Positions 23,051-36,232 of a DNA stretch of 64,000 nt are shown piece after piece; position 1 is the stretch's first letter, and every line of letters begins with the position of its first letter. The stretch is from NCBI GenBank assembly GCA_037903355.1, contig JBAJFE010000014.1, forward strand, positions 3,224,001 through 3,288,000, given 5' to 3'. The position numbers and the translations under genes were made by a program. Source of the stretch: Trichuris trichiura (lineage: Eukaryota > Nematoda > Enoplea > Trichinellida > Trichuridae). The notes beneath the pieces are model-generated. The model had not been told where the DNA came from. It did not search any database and was given only the letters and a program-made list of their open reading frames with translations.

Positions 23051-25772
23051 AACAAAGGTGAACTGTATTTGCTATTTAAACTATAAGGATTATAAGCCAT
23101 TTTGAAAATAAATTTAATATGACTTATCAGCGCTGAACCTTTGATCATTTTGTCAAACGCGCAGTTCCCGCGTTCAAAATATTCTGCGATGAAACTGCAA
23201 CGTATCACAAACTCGGATTGAACTTTTAACAGCACGGTACAAAACCGGTAAAATGTGTAACGCATACCGTAACTTTAAGCCTGCGCGAGCAAAGCTGAAG
23301 TATTCCAACGATAAAATGCACTGCATCAGACCGAGTAGTCCTAATGAATCCCTAAGTGCCGAAGCCAAAGCCGCAGCCATCTCGCAAACGTTTGCGCTGA
23401 AGGCGGGAACAGCGGCTTTCGGAAAGCTGAGCTTGATAAAAGTTTTCACGGGCTGAACATCCTGTACTTCAGTTATGCGTTCGTACACGCGCGTTAAAAA
23501 GTTTCGCTTTTAATACGATACTTGGCGTATCGCTACTGCACTAATTACAATCGCCTGGAAGGGGATCACAATAAAAGAAAATTTAAAGTTATCTTTCATA
23601 TAGCAAAAGGGTAAAATCTACGAAAGGAGAATGTAATGAACATTTCCAGCGTGTGGTTCTCAAAAGCCTTAGTCGTAATATTTAATAAGGGAACACAGGA
23701 GCACCACTTATAGCGACTATCAAATTCAGCTGATCTTCGTTCGTCATAGCCACGCGCACTTACCCCTAATCTGTCCTCCTCCTTATGTAATCCTGTAGGT
23801 CGGGTCATATCAGCGCGCGCAGTCATTGGGCCACTGGATGTGTTTTTTATAGAAGCCTGCGTCACGCGTCAAGATGACGTCGTCGCATGCTGTTTAGAAC
23901 ATGTCTCCAGAGCTGCTTCCCCTTTTGGTCAGTCCTTGCTTGGCCACGGTTAATCCTTCGTCATTTACCAAGTTATCTGTCACAAAAGACTAGAGGTAAC
24001 CATGTTGCACCTATGCTCCCACCGCAAAATGTGAATCACACGGCAACTTACTTGGCACGAGTGTTTCCACGGATAAACATAAGATTTTCGACGCACTTAA
24101 TTGCAGCTGTGTAGAAACTTACAAGCTAGAAAGCCAAGAACTTGACCATCCACGATTTAAAGGAAAGTAGGTTTGCCTATACGTAAGGACATAAACAGAG
24201 GAAAACGCCCTGTGAAAAAGCATCATATGGAAACGTAACGGTATCAAACGAAGCTAGCACTGAAGAAAGTCTTGGAATCATTACTGGTGAAACGCAAAGC
24301 ACCCTGGCCTGATTAAGAGGAAATTGTCCAGTGGCGACAGTCAGTCACTGAAAACTGTTGCCTCAGGCCAAGGAAAAGGTACCCTTGGAAACGTATCGCA
24401 AGGAAAAGTAGGCATGAGGAAACGTGGCGGTATCGAAATGAAATCTCCGCCGGATAGAGGCCTTTGAAATATGGCTAGCAATGCATAGTGCAACCTGACG
24501 TAAAGCAGAGGAGGTTGTCGGCAGCGGCATTCATAAGTCACACCACGGATTTGGTTAGTAAATGTCGGGCCGCCAGTCAAGTTATGGTGCCCCATCTTTT
24601 CGTCTTTGCTTTTTTGTGATAATTAGTAAGTGTTGAGAACTTCTTCATTTGATTTTTCAACTGTTACGCTCGTCACGAGGAGCTTGCTGGAAAAAGGCGC
24701 TACTAAACACCTACTGTTCCTGATTCCCTTATTTACTGAAGAAGTTGTTCAGCAAAAACACCTAATAAGTCAAAATTTTTTGACCAAATCAGACAATGCT
24801 GCGAGTTGCATGCCTTTTAATAGAGCTTCCGGTAATAATAAAAATTCAAACTGTTTCTTCTAACTTCATATTTATGGTAAATCCGACTGCATGTGTACTA
24901 CTTGTGGAAAGGCGTGCTATGGAAGGAAGCATACAAGTCTTGAAATCACGGTTTCTGCCGCATTATCTTGAAGTTTAAAAATCGACCTTCTCTAAGGCAA
25001 TTACGATCCATGTCGCTCGTTTTACTTGCTTCAGGTCATGGATAATGGCGGGATTAACTGAATATAGGCGGATGATATAAATTTGAAAAACGATGGCGCG
25101 TACAACAAGAAGGTACCTCAAGTATCTTGCTTGAGAAGCAGACAAATATTGAACCTTAAAATTCAAGAGCAGTTCAGTTAATAGAGAAATCATCTGTGCT
25201 ACGAATTGTTAGGACTATGGAAATTAGGTATGTACGTCTCTGACCATTAATTCAGACAAAACAGGACAGGTACTGCGAATCACGCTTTGATTTTTCTAAT
25301 ATAAAGTTATCCGGTCAACAATCTTGCATGAACTCAAGATCTTAAATAGGATTCGCACGTGTTGATCTTTTTTCGTGCTTACTTCTTAGAGTAATTGATT
25401 TATGGTCCTGTTTTTAATGACGTCACAGGTGTTCATCAATCACTACAGCACTCATCGTTTCGGTCTTTCTACTGAGTACTTGTCTGATCTATTTCATTTT
25501 TGCTCAGAGATTGCGTGCTGTCATTTGTCACCTACTATTCTGATAGAGTAGACCTCGCTTACGCTATCAAGTAACGAAACAGGAAAACAAATGCGAACAT
25601 TTAACTTACGAAATAGGTTATTCTGAACGGTGTAAAATTTGAATCACGCATTTTCATTAACATTTTTAAACACTGCTGTTTACTAGGAAAGTGAAGTACG
25701 AGAAGTTGGACAGCATTTGTGAATATTCTTCCACGTGAAGTTCTGAAACCAAAGTAACATTATGATGCGTAC
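23051..25772. other. Intergenic or intronic, no supported gene
   Basis: Minus-strand frames at 24975-25193 include a possible exon after CTTGAATTTTAAG (reads VQYLSASQARYLR) and a 59-nt intron-like segment ending CCTATATTCAG. The phases do not resolve into one model, so no call is made. Confidence 0.25.
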
Positions 25773-25826
25773 CTTTTTTTCAGTGGTTGCTCCTCCACTT
25801 ATTCTTAGAATGTCAGCTTGATTTAA
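25773..25826 (-). CDS. Candidate small internal exon, minus strand
   Basis: A 54-nt segment lies between a pyrimidine-rich acceptor (GTTCAATGTTTTCTGAAG) and a donor (AAAAAG|GTACGC). Only one frame is open, reading LNQADILRISGGATTEKK, phase 0 at both ends. Short, so chance is possible. No partner exons could be assigned with confidence. Confidence 0.3.
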
Positions 25827-27084
25827 CTTCAGAAAACATTGAACATAGAGAAACAAGAAGCAGCAGTTTAGTCCCAACACGAGATACTCAGGTGGTAGAA
25901 ACAAAGTTGAAAGCAGTTTTGCAGGTGACTGAGTTAGTCAATATCTAGGTTTCAGGATAGCGATTTTAGTACTCCAGCAGTTATACGAAGGTGCAAGCAG
26001 ACAAACTGAATTCGAAATTCTTTGCTTAAATCCAGGTTTTGAATATCCTGAATATTCGTCATCAGCGTGGTTTCTTTGCCCTTAGAATTTAGGTTACAAG
26101 ATCTACTTTTACATGAGCAGGTGTTGCGTGGCGTAATGATAAGTTTTGTTCGTCGTCTTACTGAGTGAGCAGAAGTTTCTGAGCAAATATTCATTCCACC
26201 CGCGTTATGCAGGCGATGAGAGCTAGTTGTGGTAAGCCATTCTCTACTAGAAAATATTAATAATTGTGTTTACTCAAAAAACAGTGCTTATTTTTAAGTA
26301 GTCACGAGCAGTTTGCTCAAAAGAATCCCAAACATGGCGCCAGTAGCGGTTCGCGTCAAATAGCTTACTCCTGCGCAACGGACTGCAAGTTGAAACGACT
26401 GGACAAGACCATTGATGTAATAGTGAAGTAAGCAAAAGGTAGGTGCGCTTTCTTCTATGCGTCAAGATGCGTGATTCGTCCTATACTAATCATTCAGCCT
26501 GAATAGCATTAAAGCTCTTTGTCCATTAACCTATCCAATGGACTACTTTTTTCCGTGCTGCGAGCAGGGCAGAATCACTGCTCTTAAAGTTTTGAGAGAA
26601 AGAAGCTCAATATTTTCTTGTCCGCTACTCTGCATTTTTTTCTGAAGTTCCACTCTACCTCTCTGATCGTTGGCGACCCAGTACGTTAAATTACTAAGGA
26701 ATGTTAAAGAGAAATTTACGAAGAGCTTTTCCCTGAAGAGGAGTCAGAAAACAACTTGGAGGAATTTCAGCAAGTTTGGCCGCAGTTTATGTTATAGTTC
26801 CCGAAAGACAAACTGTTTCGAAAGAGCTTAAATTTGCGGACAGTAGGTTTAGAATGCAGAGCACCTGCTATGAATTTTCTGCTTTGGCAAATTAACGAGT
26901 TATCTCCGTTCATGCATGCCTGTTAACATTAAGGACAAAACATCCCAGCAGTGTGCATGCGATAAGGAGATTCAGTAGAGTACAACAGAAAAGGACAAGT
27001 TCAGAGTAGTGAACGAAAGCGCATTACACTTGGCGCAGTTGCGTTATTCAAGTAAATTTTTATTGCCAAACTTCTTTCCCGCAG
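25827..27084. other. Possible further minus-strand exons near 25.95-26.38 kb
   Basis: After TTTCAACTTGCAG (ends about 26383) two frames remain open for 29-36 codons; one reads KLFDANRYWRHVWDSFEQT before TGA at 26274. A second open stretch lies at 25952-26170. Frames are ambiguous, so they are recorded only as possible exons. Confidence 0.25.
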
Positions 27085-27170
27085 GAACAGACATTTCCGC
27101 CTCTCCATACCCGCAATACTTCTTCAACAATAAAAACGACATAGTTTTCACACCCCTCCGCTTAACGCGC
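27085..27170 (+). CDS. Candidate internal exon, plus strand
   Basis: A strong acceptor (CCAAACTTCTTTCCCGCAG) and a consensus donor (CGC|GTGAGC) bound 86 nt. Only one frame is open and reads ISASPYPQYFFNNKNDIVF before LRLTR, phase 1 in and phase 0 out. If unspliced the frame would continue to TAA at about 27206. No partner exons identified; family unknown. Confidence 0.4.
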
Positions 27171-28946
27171 GTGAGCTATCACATGGATTCTTCTATGAAC
27201 TATTAACTGTTTGTGATTGTTCCGCTATCTTTATTGGAAAACTGAGAAAAGCTTGAAACGACAAGTGAGAGAGTAGGTAAAAACCTACAAGAACGCGGTC
27301 GAACGACTAGGAGAAACGAAAGAATCAAAAGCCAAAAGCCTAGCTCAATGAATTAAAGAAGTCATGAACAACCTGACCAAATCGTCAACAGTGGTAGTGC
27401 ATGCAGCACGAAACAACATAAGTTTACCACAGGTAATTTGTGGAAGCTGTAAGTTTCTACAGAGGAAATTAAAGGGTGAACTGTACATGTGACACTGTCT
27501 TTTGAGCACAGGTAGAAAGGATAACAGCTGGCAAAGTCTGAACACATCTAAGTCGTCGGATAGAATACTCCTGAGGTCAGTGAACAAGCAGATTATAGCC
27601 AGAGCCAAAGTATAGAAACAGGCTCGCGCTGGCCTGTCTCGATCTATGCTGAAGCTTGCTTTAATCCTGCTATAGCGACTTCTCAACATTCTGGTTAGTT
27701 AACCAGTTTACTACTTTTTAGTGATTAATAATACCTAAAAACTAGCTGAGTTCGTTTAGGAAGAGTGCGTGGTTATCCAGGAAAACCGTCCCTGTTACCA
27801 ATTGTATCTTCGCTGAAATAATAAGGTCAGAGCTAATTTAACAATGCATGTATGCAACCATGTTTATCAAACCCTTGGATATCGCGGTTTTTTTATTGAA
27901 CACATTGAAAACTTTTCAGAGGTTTCTGGGGTTTGAAACGTGCAGGCAAACCCGGAAACCACGAAATATCGAAACAATTAAGAGCAAGTTTTCCATCAGT
28001 GCATAAGTGTACATACTAAATAGTCCAAGAAATCTTATCATTCGTTATGGCAAAATATTTTGGATGCATTACGAGATTGGTCTTCAAAATTTATGCACAT
28101 AAAAACAGACCTTTGCGGCCAATTTTCCTTGAGGAAACACAATAACAGGCTGCACTGTTGCACATGAATTTTTTGCAGCTACCAGAGGTTCCAGTAACTG
28201 TAGTTTAGCAGGGCAAAAACACGAACAGCGAAGGAATTACTTGTTTTAGAAGAGACAGCCAAAGCAGGTATGCAGTTTTTCGACATCTTGATGGCTGAGA
28301 CAACAAGATCACTGCCTCATCCTCCTCGTCAGCGTGCTCAAGACGACTGTCGTATATTCTTCCCCTACAATCAGCCGTTCGTGATGTTCATGTTTAGAAA
28401 TCTCTGAGCCACCTGGCGCGCTCCTCAGCTAGTGAGCAACAAGCTAGAAAGCGGGTGCATACATAATGCTTGTGCTATGGCTTAAGCTTAGATATGAGCA
28501 AAAGCAGTTGGCCAAGAAAAAGGGTGCTCCCAATCATATTCTGCCTTTGCCTAAGCTTAGGCCTAAAAACAAGGCTGCGTTTAGGCTGTGTTGTAGGAGG
28601 CTGCTACTATGCAGATGGGCGCTTGCCGAGGGGTCATCGAACGTGTGCACGACGGAAGGTTAGCGATAGAATAGGGCATGGAGACTTCCATGATCTTTAG
28701 ATGATTCGCTTATTCCACCTTCTGATTACGAGTGGTTAGTTCCTAAAATTCCTGAATAAAAACCATTCATAACAGGGCGTTCAGAGCTTCAGGATGAGTT
28801 CCATGATTTCATATGGTCTTCTTCCGAAACACTACGGCTACAGTTAGACGATCTATTCCATTTGATAAACTATGAATAACAAAAGTGCTAAGCTGTTGCT
28901 GCAGTAAAAGTGGATTTATCTGTTGTAAATATTTTATGTGATTTCG
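27171..28946. other. Intergenic, no supported gene
   Basis: Contains a 114-codon minus-strand frame (27345-27689) and overlapping plus-strand frames at 28466-28700. Neither shows splice signals or a recognisable composition. Confidence 0.25.
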
Positions 28947-29869
28947 TTATGACCGCCGTCGTTCAGGTGGTGTTTCAACGAAACGCGTCGCTTCATTCTT
29001 ACTAATCAGATCTGTTTCGTAGTGGGAACGCTTGCCTGTCACCATCTGTTCGCTGATCATAGGTTTAGACACATAAGCAAACAGCGCCCAGGTGATAATC
29101 TTAGAGCGATGAATTTGGAGTAAAAAGAATTGCCTTAAACAACTGTATCGAAGTAAAAGAAATTGGCCAGGAGGGATGAAGCAAAAACAACGGAATTGAA
29201 CAGTGGCAACGAACCAAAAGCAATGAACCGTCGTTAGTAGATAAGCAATGGGCAAGGTAAAAACGGTGAAACTCATTATCGCCATTGTCTAGGGTAGTGA
29301 TGGGCATGGGCATCACCGCTATTTTAACCTTGTGATGAACTCTATCGACTGATGGCGCGAAAATTGGACGAAAGTCTGCTCAGATGGGTGCTTTCTCCTT
29401 CACTCTGCAGATTTTTTTCTGCGACTGTTATGTGAGGGCTAGCAATGCTCCCAGGATAGCGTCGTTGTTATGGTTTCCTTATGCACAAAAAGTTTTCATA
29501 TGTAAAAAATACGTGATGTGTAGAACCTCATTAGTTCAAACGTCACGTTTATTATCCTGTTACCCCAAAGAGCAGGAAGGCTTGCAAACTATCCTCTCCA
29601 TACTGGGCCGCACCGACGCGACTGGCAATCATGCAACCTCGATTGACTACTTCGAGGCGATTCCGTAACGACATTAAAACCGCACTCTGCAACTCGTGAA
29701 GAGGTGATAGCGATCAGTAGCCTACTCATCTCAGAAAGCATGATCATGCACTGGAATTTCCTCATGCAGAGAGAAGTACTCACAGCGCCTCGCCTTCTCG
29801 GTTTGACTTCTTCGTTCAGCTGTAGGTCTTTCAATTCTTCCTGCAAGTGGATTTCCAAGCTGAGGGGAA
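28947..29869 (-). CDS. Three 3' exons of a gene ending in a single membrane helix, unrecognised
   Basis: Exons 29869-29784 (acceptor CTGTTCATCGTCAG, donor GTGAGT), 29686-29564 (acceptor CTTCACGAGTTGCAG, donor GTAACA) and 29099-28947 (acceptor TTCATCGCTCTAAG, stop TAA) join in phase with no internal stop. The first reads LSLEIHLQEELKDLQLNEEV and a basic PRRRGA. The second is an amphipathic RLEVVNRGCMIASRVGAAQY segment. The splice into the third builds a helix-like FLLFGIITWALFAYV, followed by a charged tail ending PPERRRS. The layout suggests a C-terminally anchored membrane protein. Entry is phase 1, compatible with, but not proof of, linkage to the exon ending at 38808. No family recognised. 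Confidence 0.55.
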
Positions 29870-32356
29870 CTGACGATGAACAGATCAAGCAAATCCAGAA
29901 CCGTCAACAAAAGAACATCGTCACATCGCCTTCACAAATGTTCATGATACAACTCTAAATGGGGGTAGTAGAAATGGATATCATTTTTCATCATCTAGAC
30001 CTTCTGGTTGCAAGCTAGCTAGCCATCTAGCCGCAAAGTTAACTTAGTGTTCTTCTGGATACTGCGTAATCTATCTTCAATATCCTGTGCCATCGCGCCG
30101 TCAGTTTTTCTTTCAGCCGTAAATCTGCTGAGCTATTTTTCGCTAGCGATTGCATGAGCTGCTTGGTGCAGCAGCGCTTTTAATGTTTCTGCTGCACCAG
30201 AAAACGTAAAACCTTCTCTTATATTGTGTGGCCTATCAGATTTCCAGATCATTAATGCTAACCTGCACGATGTGAGCAAATCGTCACGATTAAAATTCGG
30301 TCCAGAAACCTGGCAACATTCAGCAGTTGTAGCTCTTCTCCACCAGCAAACTGCTGCATGCTATATCCTTAAAGAGCTTGTCTGAACGAGACCTCTTTAA
30401 ACGTTGCTTTCACCCTGGAAAGTTACACTGCCTCGTTAAAGAACACTCTGGCATATTAAACAGACTTGCAGCTATCTGTTAGTAGGGAAACATATGAAGC
30501 CATGCTTCAAATAACACATACTGTATTTCTGCCTATTCTGCTAAGAGCTCTCCATCAATAAATATGTCGTACAACATGCGGGATTAGTAAAAAAATAACT
30601 TTTATTCTGTTCAAATTCAGCATAAGATGATTTTCCTCAGGAAAACCGTGACTACCCCACATCAGGACACGGATTCTGTACTTTGCGATTCTTATATGTC
30701 CTCTGATCCTCACTAAAAGGCACATGCATGTTGGGCACAAGCCCATTTCGTTTCAGGTAGCCACTGGCATTCATGTTTCTAATAAAGCAAACGTTCATGG
30801 CAAACAAGCTAATATCCAGCAGATTAGCTCTGCCTTAATGCTCTTCCTACAGCCACGCGTTCAAGAAATGAACTGTCCATGTTATTTGCCACATCCACAC
30901 AGGATTTCTTGAACAGTTCTTTTCAACTTTATCGTCTCCTAGAGAGTGTTTAACTTCCTTAATCCTCCACCACCTTCAATCGCTCCTTTCATGTTTATTG
31001 CCCCTTTTGCGTATCATACCGCTTATGGCTTAGGTGAGGTAAGCCTGCGATCAGCGATTAAAGGACAAAGGGCAAGCGGTGCCTACATAGCAGGTCAGCC
31101 TAGTACGAACTAACCTGTGCATCAGTTTGAAGCGTAGGTTAGATTGAAATGTGGCCAAGCATAATAAGATCAGTGACACTGACTAGTAGTTTGCTTATTA
31201 ACGGCATACGTTCAGGGAAATCAAAATAATATGCAGATTTTTTACAATTTCACCAAACCCCCGCGTTGTTCAAGGATTTGCTGTATATACTATTTCGGTA
31301 TTATTGATATACTAGCATGATCGTACCGCTCATTTTCAAACATATCCAGTGAGAAATTTTTCAAGTGGTTGTGGTCAACAGTATGAAAACCATTCTGATC
31401 TGTATATTCTTTCTGTCGAGTACAAGGAAGGTACCACTAACTTTGGTCTACTATGACAACATTGTTCACTATCTGACTTCAGTGATTCTTAAGGAAGGAC
31501 TTCCTCATATCTAAACTATTGTTCTGTTTTTGTAAAGGATGACAATTAGTCTTCAAGAATTTCAGCAGTAAATTTCATCACCTTGGCAGAAGGTTAAACA
31601 AATTAGGCGTTCAACTGTGTAAACAATGCGCTATTTACCACTTAATTGAATATTCGTCGAACCTGCAGTCGATGATTTCCTATTCTGATAAAAGGCTAGC
31701 ATTCACCGTTCAGAGCTTACATTGTCGCTGTGGACATTTCAGGGTCATTTTGGCTATCTGTTCTGTTGAAACTGGCACGTGAAGCAATTTCAGTCTCCCA
31801 AAATTAGTTGTTAGAATAAGACTAACGAGTATGCTCAATACCACGGCTCATTTAACAGTTTTGCTTGGCTAGAGAGATTTCTTTCCGTTAATGTGAATGA
31901 ATGCGCCACTGACATTAATTTTTCTTTTGTTTCAACGCTGAAGTTTATGCAATAATATTAGAAAATAAACTTTTTGTCTGTTTGAGTACAATTCCAGTGT
32001 CTAAAAGTTTAAGGCATAGAGTCTCCCGGAATGCTCAGTAATTGAAAGAACAGTGCTCAAGGCAACCTTAGTGATTGATTGCATTTGACCTTTTGGCAAT
32101 CTGCATTGTTTAGTTATCTTAGGTCAACTGCTTCGCTGCTGTGCGCAATGAGCTTGCCTATCGTGATTATTAGTAACTACCAGACTGCGTTGATTTTACA
32201 ACGTTAAGGAATTTTACTCTACGGACGTGTTTAACAGTTGCTACATGTGACGTCAGCATGTGTCGAACCTTTCTCTTCATCGGAAATGAAGCTATGTGTT
32301 TAGATTGCCACTGATCAGAACAGAGCTATCAATTGTGCAACGTACACTCAGGAACA
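29870..32356. other. Intergenic, no supported gene
   Basis: AT-rich; may hold the promoter and 5' UTR of the CBM21 gene at its right end (last in-frame stop upstream of ATG 32357 is at 32312). Nothing else supported. Confidence 0.3.
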
Positions 32357-33453
32357 ATGCTTTCCAGAAGCTCAGAGACGCTTGTTGTCCCTAATCACCA
32401 ACTAGCTGCAATAGATCTTCGCCAAAGGTGCCATAAGTACTTTTCGCATATTCGATCAAGATGCATTCACATGAATGCATTTTCTGAGAAGAAAAGTTCT
32501 TTCATTAGCCACATTTCAAACATTCTTCCGACGAAATCTTCAACCTGCTCTCGAAATGGAAAATTTCTGCATGGCAGTGGCGGTGACGCTGATTCTGCAG
32601 AACAGTTTTCATCGGCTATGATTAAATGGCAAGGAAAACAATGGTTTTCCATGCTCGAACTCCCCTCAGAACTAGTCAACTTGCTTGGGAGTCAGAGCGG
32701 TTCAGCTAAGAAAAAGAAATCCGTCACATTTGCAGATGACTGCGGGTCTCAGCTTGTGACTATTCAGATTATAGCTGAACCATCCGATGTTCCTCCGCAA
32801 ATTCACTCTGAAATAGTGCATGCATTGCTCGCAACTCATGAACAGCTGTCTGGTGACAGTGGTACAGAAATGGCTGCTGAGTGGATAGTCAATTTTGAAC
32901 AGCCCTGCTCTAACCACTCCAGCTTCAGAAGAAACCTGAATCAGAGGAACGTCGCACTAGAAAACGCGGTGCTCCAAAGCGATTATCATCGCCTTCAAGG
33001 AACGGTGAGAGTAAAAAATCTTGCCTTTGAAAAGGAAGTCTTCATTCGACACACAAGTGACGGCTGGAAGACATATCAGGACTTGCAGGCTAATTTCCTG
33101 CGTAGCACGGGCAGGGAATATGACACTTTTGTCTTTTACTTACCCACTCCTGCTGTAGCTAGTAAGGAGAAGCAAAAGATTGAATTCTGCGTTTGTTACC
33201 GTACAAAAAATCAAGAATTTTGGGACAGTAATGAAAATAAGAACTACGAGATTATCAGCGATCATTTGCGAAAGAAGCGGATGCAATCCCCTGCATACGT
33301 CCATAATACAATGAATGGGTCTGCACGACCAAACCATGCCTCAGGTATGTATTCTAAGTGCATTTCAAAATGTTATACCACGACGTCTATGTAGATGAAT
33401 GTTCAGAATTTGCGGTTTGGAATCAAGTTCTGTCGCAATGTCAATACTGGTGA
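32357..33453 (+). CDS. Protein phosphatase 1 regulatory subunit 3-like (glycogen-targeting, CBM21 domain)
   Basis: Complete two-exon gene: exon 1 32357-33344, a 50-nt intron (donor CAG|GTATGT, acceptor TATGTAG), exon 2 33395-33453 with TGA. About 348 residues. The PP1-binding RVxF motif is KSVTF at residues 121-125, followed by the family's EPSDVPP segment. A CBM21 domain spans about residues 175-300, with key blocks GTVRVKNLAFEKEVFIRHT, FVFYLP and EFWDSNENKNYEI. Such subunits bring PP1 to glycogen and thereby promote glycogen synthase activation. Exon 2 supplies a short aromatic end (FAVWNQVLSQCQYW). The start is ATG 32357 because the frame is closed by TGA at 32312; an unspliced reading would stop at 33394. 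N-terminal 110 residues are not recognised. Lone gene on this strand. Confidence 0.9.
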
Positions 33454-34036
33454 AACTAAGAGAGCCAGCTATTAATAGCAGGTGCGACAACTCTGTTCTG
33501 CAATATTTTTTCTCTCGCATACAATGCTGGTATTTACTCTCATCTTACTCTAAGTACTTTCGTTTATCTGCTATTATTTTCATGTTGGCATCTCCCATTG
33601 CCTTTTACCAATTCTTCCACTGGGACCGCCATACGAGCGCTAAGTGCACACGGTCTCCTAGCTGTAACCGTACTTGGTCGCAGTGTCATTTTAAACCATC
33701 TTGGTGTCCGACTGTTTTAAACTGCATTCCATTCGCGTCAGCCTTTTTTCTTATCGTGGCCTGTGGCTGATTTCCCTTTTCTATCTCTTCGTTTCACGTA
33801 TATTTACCAGATGTCGTTTCGCTTTAGTTACAATTGAGCTGACTGCTCCAGTAATAATTCAGCTTCATCTTCTTAAAAAAGTAGAGTTTCTTTTGATCTA
33901 AGTAAATTACACTTTTACAAATCTTGCACAATTTCTATCTAATCATTCAAATATTAATCCATATTGCCATAACAAACAGCCATTGTCTTCCAATAAAGAA
34001 AAGTAGTGAAGCTCTCATGTCTTGACTGTTGTATCC
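33454..34036. other. Likely 3' UTR of the CBM21 gene
   Basis: Downstream of TGA 33451-33453. An AATAAA lies at 33992-33997, so the 3' UTR could be about 550 nt. The 123-codon frame at 33399-33770 falls inside it and is not conserved-looking. Confidence 0.35.
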
Positions 34037-34202
34037 TACGGAATTTTTCCCGTTAAAACACAAAACTTTTAATAAGATTCCATAGCTTTCCGGCCCCGCG
34101 TGACCCGCCTTCGGCAGCATCAAAAAGAGGACGGATCACGCATGGCCTGAACGCTACGGAATCTTACTAAAAGTTTTGTATTTTAACGGGACAAATTCCG
34201 TA
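34037..34202. repeat. Foldback element F4
   Basis: Left arm TACGGAATTTTTCCCGTTAA pairs with the right arm ending TTAACGGGACAAATTCCGTA. Arms of about 70 bp continue through CAAAACTTTTAATAAGATTC. The inner motif at 34083-34117 is a diverged version (AGCTTTCCGG, then GACCCGCCTTCGGCAG). The outer arms resemble those of the element at 37831-38456 (CCCGTT...ATACAAAAxxTTTT). No coding capacity. Confidence 0.75.
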
Positions 34203-34382
34203 AGAAGAAACAATCAAAACATGAAAACACGTGCTCCTGTACCAAAAAGCTACAATTTAAAAGGTAATGAAGCTGTTTTAATTATCGTTAATCCAGTAGT
34301 CAGATAAAGCGTCTACGGTTACATTTTTTATGCTCACACTCAAAAGTTCCGCTGATAGATGTGAATAAGCATTTCATTTTCA

Positions 34383-34559
34383 AAAGAGTTCACGGCGCTT
34401 TTGTCTGTTTTTATTGATCAAAAGGTTGTCCAGAGCATTCAGTTCACCGTTTATATTCAGGCAGTGGCTTAAGAACTATACCGCTGAGGACGGTTTCCGC
34501 GGTGAACCAAAAGCTTCCTTTTGGTCAGCAAAAACAGACAAAAACGCCATGAACTCTTA
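34383..34559. repeat. Foldback element F5
   Basis: AAAGAGTTCACGGCGCTTTT at the left pairs with AAAACGCCATGAACTCTT at the right; arms also share TGTCTGTTTTT. The shared motif lies in the right arm on the minus strand (34515-34481: AAGCTTTTGG, then ACCGTCCTCAGCG). The left arm copy is diverged. Only 180 bp downstream of F4. Confidence 0.7.
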
Positions 34560-36232
34560 TGAACATAAGCAGGTCCATTAGAAAGCATCGCATTTTCGCT
34601 CACATCAAGCATTTCATTTTGGTAGCACGTGAATTATTCAGCTTTCGCTGCTGCATTCTGGATTTTTTAAAGATATAAATGTCTTCCTGCCTGGAGTTCT
34701 GTTCTAGTTGGCAACAGCAGATGATTAAGGGAATGAAAGTTTACGTTGAAGTTTAAAATAAGATAAACGCTTAGTTTCTTTTTTGCTTAAATTCAGAAAA
34801 AGCAGACACAGGAACTCAGAGGTGGGTGCCATTAATAAATGACCACAGCATAATTTTAAGTTGCTTTTTTTCGGCACAGTAGCAACAGTAGTAGAAAAGC
34901 CATGCGCAGTAAAGCAGGATTAGATATTAAATTAATGAAAGAGCAGGCAACCCTAACACGGGTAGAGAGGCCAAAAAGCACTGAAGGTTCAATTAAAACG
35001 TAAGAGTTTACATGAACTGGTAGAATTAAACTAAAAATGTACCTTCCGTGACAAACAAACTTATACAATTTGAAAAGGCCGCTAAGAAGTCCTTCATCTT
35101 CAAAACAAAAACAGTGAAAAACAAAATAGTACTTTCGGAAAAATCGACGGAGTAAAGCAAGCTTTAAGAATATCAGATGCAATATTTTCACCTTTTAAAC
35201 ATATAAAATTTTTTGGATTACGTGAGTAATCTGAACGCCCTTAAAAACTCCTGACGGCTGTCTGTCTTAACTTGTGGAGGATATCAAAACGTATACATAA
35301 GCCGCGATGTAATTATTTTACCTAATAAAGGACTAGTATTCTTCATTAAGTAAAAATAATTTTTCTATGAGCAACATGCCGAGTTTATTCTCAAAGTTGG
35401 TTGCCCATCAACAGAGAGTCTTTCTTTTCATCTTAAGATTCAAATGTTACTGCGCATTTTTAAGTTAATATGACTCATAGGATCGCTTTTCTGACTGCTT
35501 TTGCGTATTCACTAAGCTTCTTTTTAACCATCTTTATCTGCAGTGAAACCGCCCACTGCAAAAAATAAAGAAGCAATGGACCTGAAAGTTCAACGTTTTA
35601 AGATTACTTTAACAGTGTTAAATGATTTTATCCTCTGCATAAACTGTTTACTTGTAAATGAAAAAACATTTTCAAGTCAGCGGTGTTGTCATCGGTGTCA
35701 CTAACTGCGCTCCATTTTGAGCTCACAATAATAACTAACAAAAGTGTTTGGGTGCGTTGAAAACGGAGCGCGCTACGGCTCTGATAGTGCTGTGGACTTG
35801 AAACTGTCTTTTCATTTATAAACAAACAACTTACTAGACAGAAAATTTTAAAACCATTAAAAGAAATTAAAATCTCCATGTAGAAAAAAATTATTCCATA
35901 AAAAATTGCAAAAAGCAAAGACTTCTTTCTCAAACTATTAATCCGGTTAACAGATCTTATACCATTCTCAGCAGACCTTACACGTTTGTTTAGACTATGT
36001 AGGGAAAGTTGGTGTTGGGTTGCCCTACGTGCAAAAATTGATCTACTAATACGAGGAATGTGTGGAAAGTTCTCAGAAAGACGGTGTAGTGTCTAACAGA
36101 ACGCCAACTGATGGGCCAAAACATATTTAACCTGATCTCCGTTATCTTCGAACTTGTACGGAAAGGTAGCTTTATCCGACGCTGCGCCAGTGTGGTACAA
36201 GCCGCTCCTTAAATAATTGTTTGTCCCATGGA
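34560..36232. other. Intergenic, nothing recognised
   Basis: AT-rich DNA. Minus-strand frames at 34856-35191 and 35628-35933 lack splice signals and look like chance. Confidence 0.3.

Noticed and set aside
33399..33770. 123-codon plus-strand frame after the CBM21 gene
   Set aside because: Overlaps the second exon and 3' UTR of the CBM21 gene in another frame; hydrophobic, low-complexity composition.
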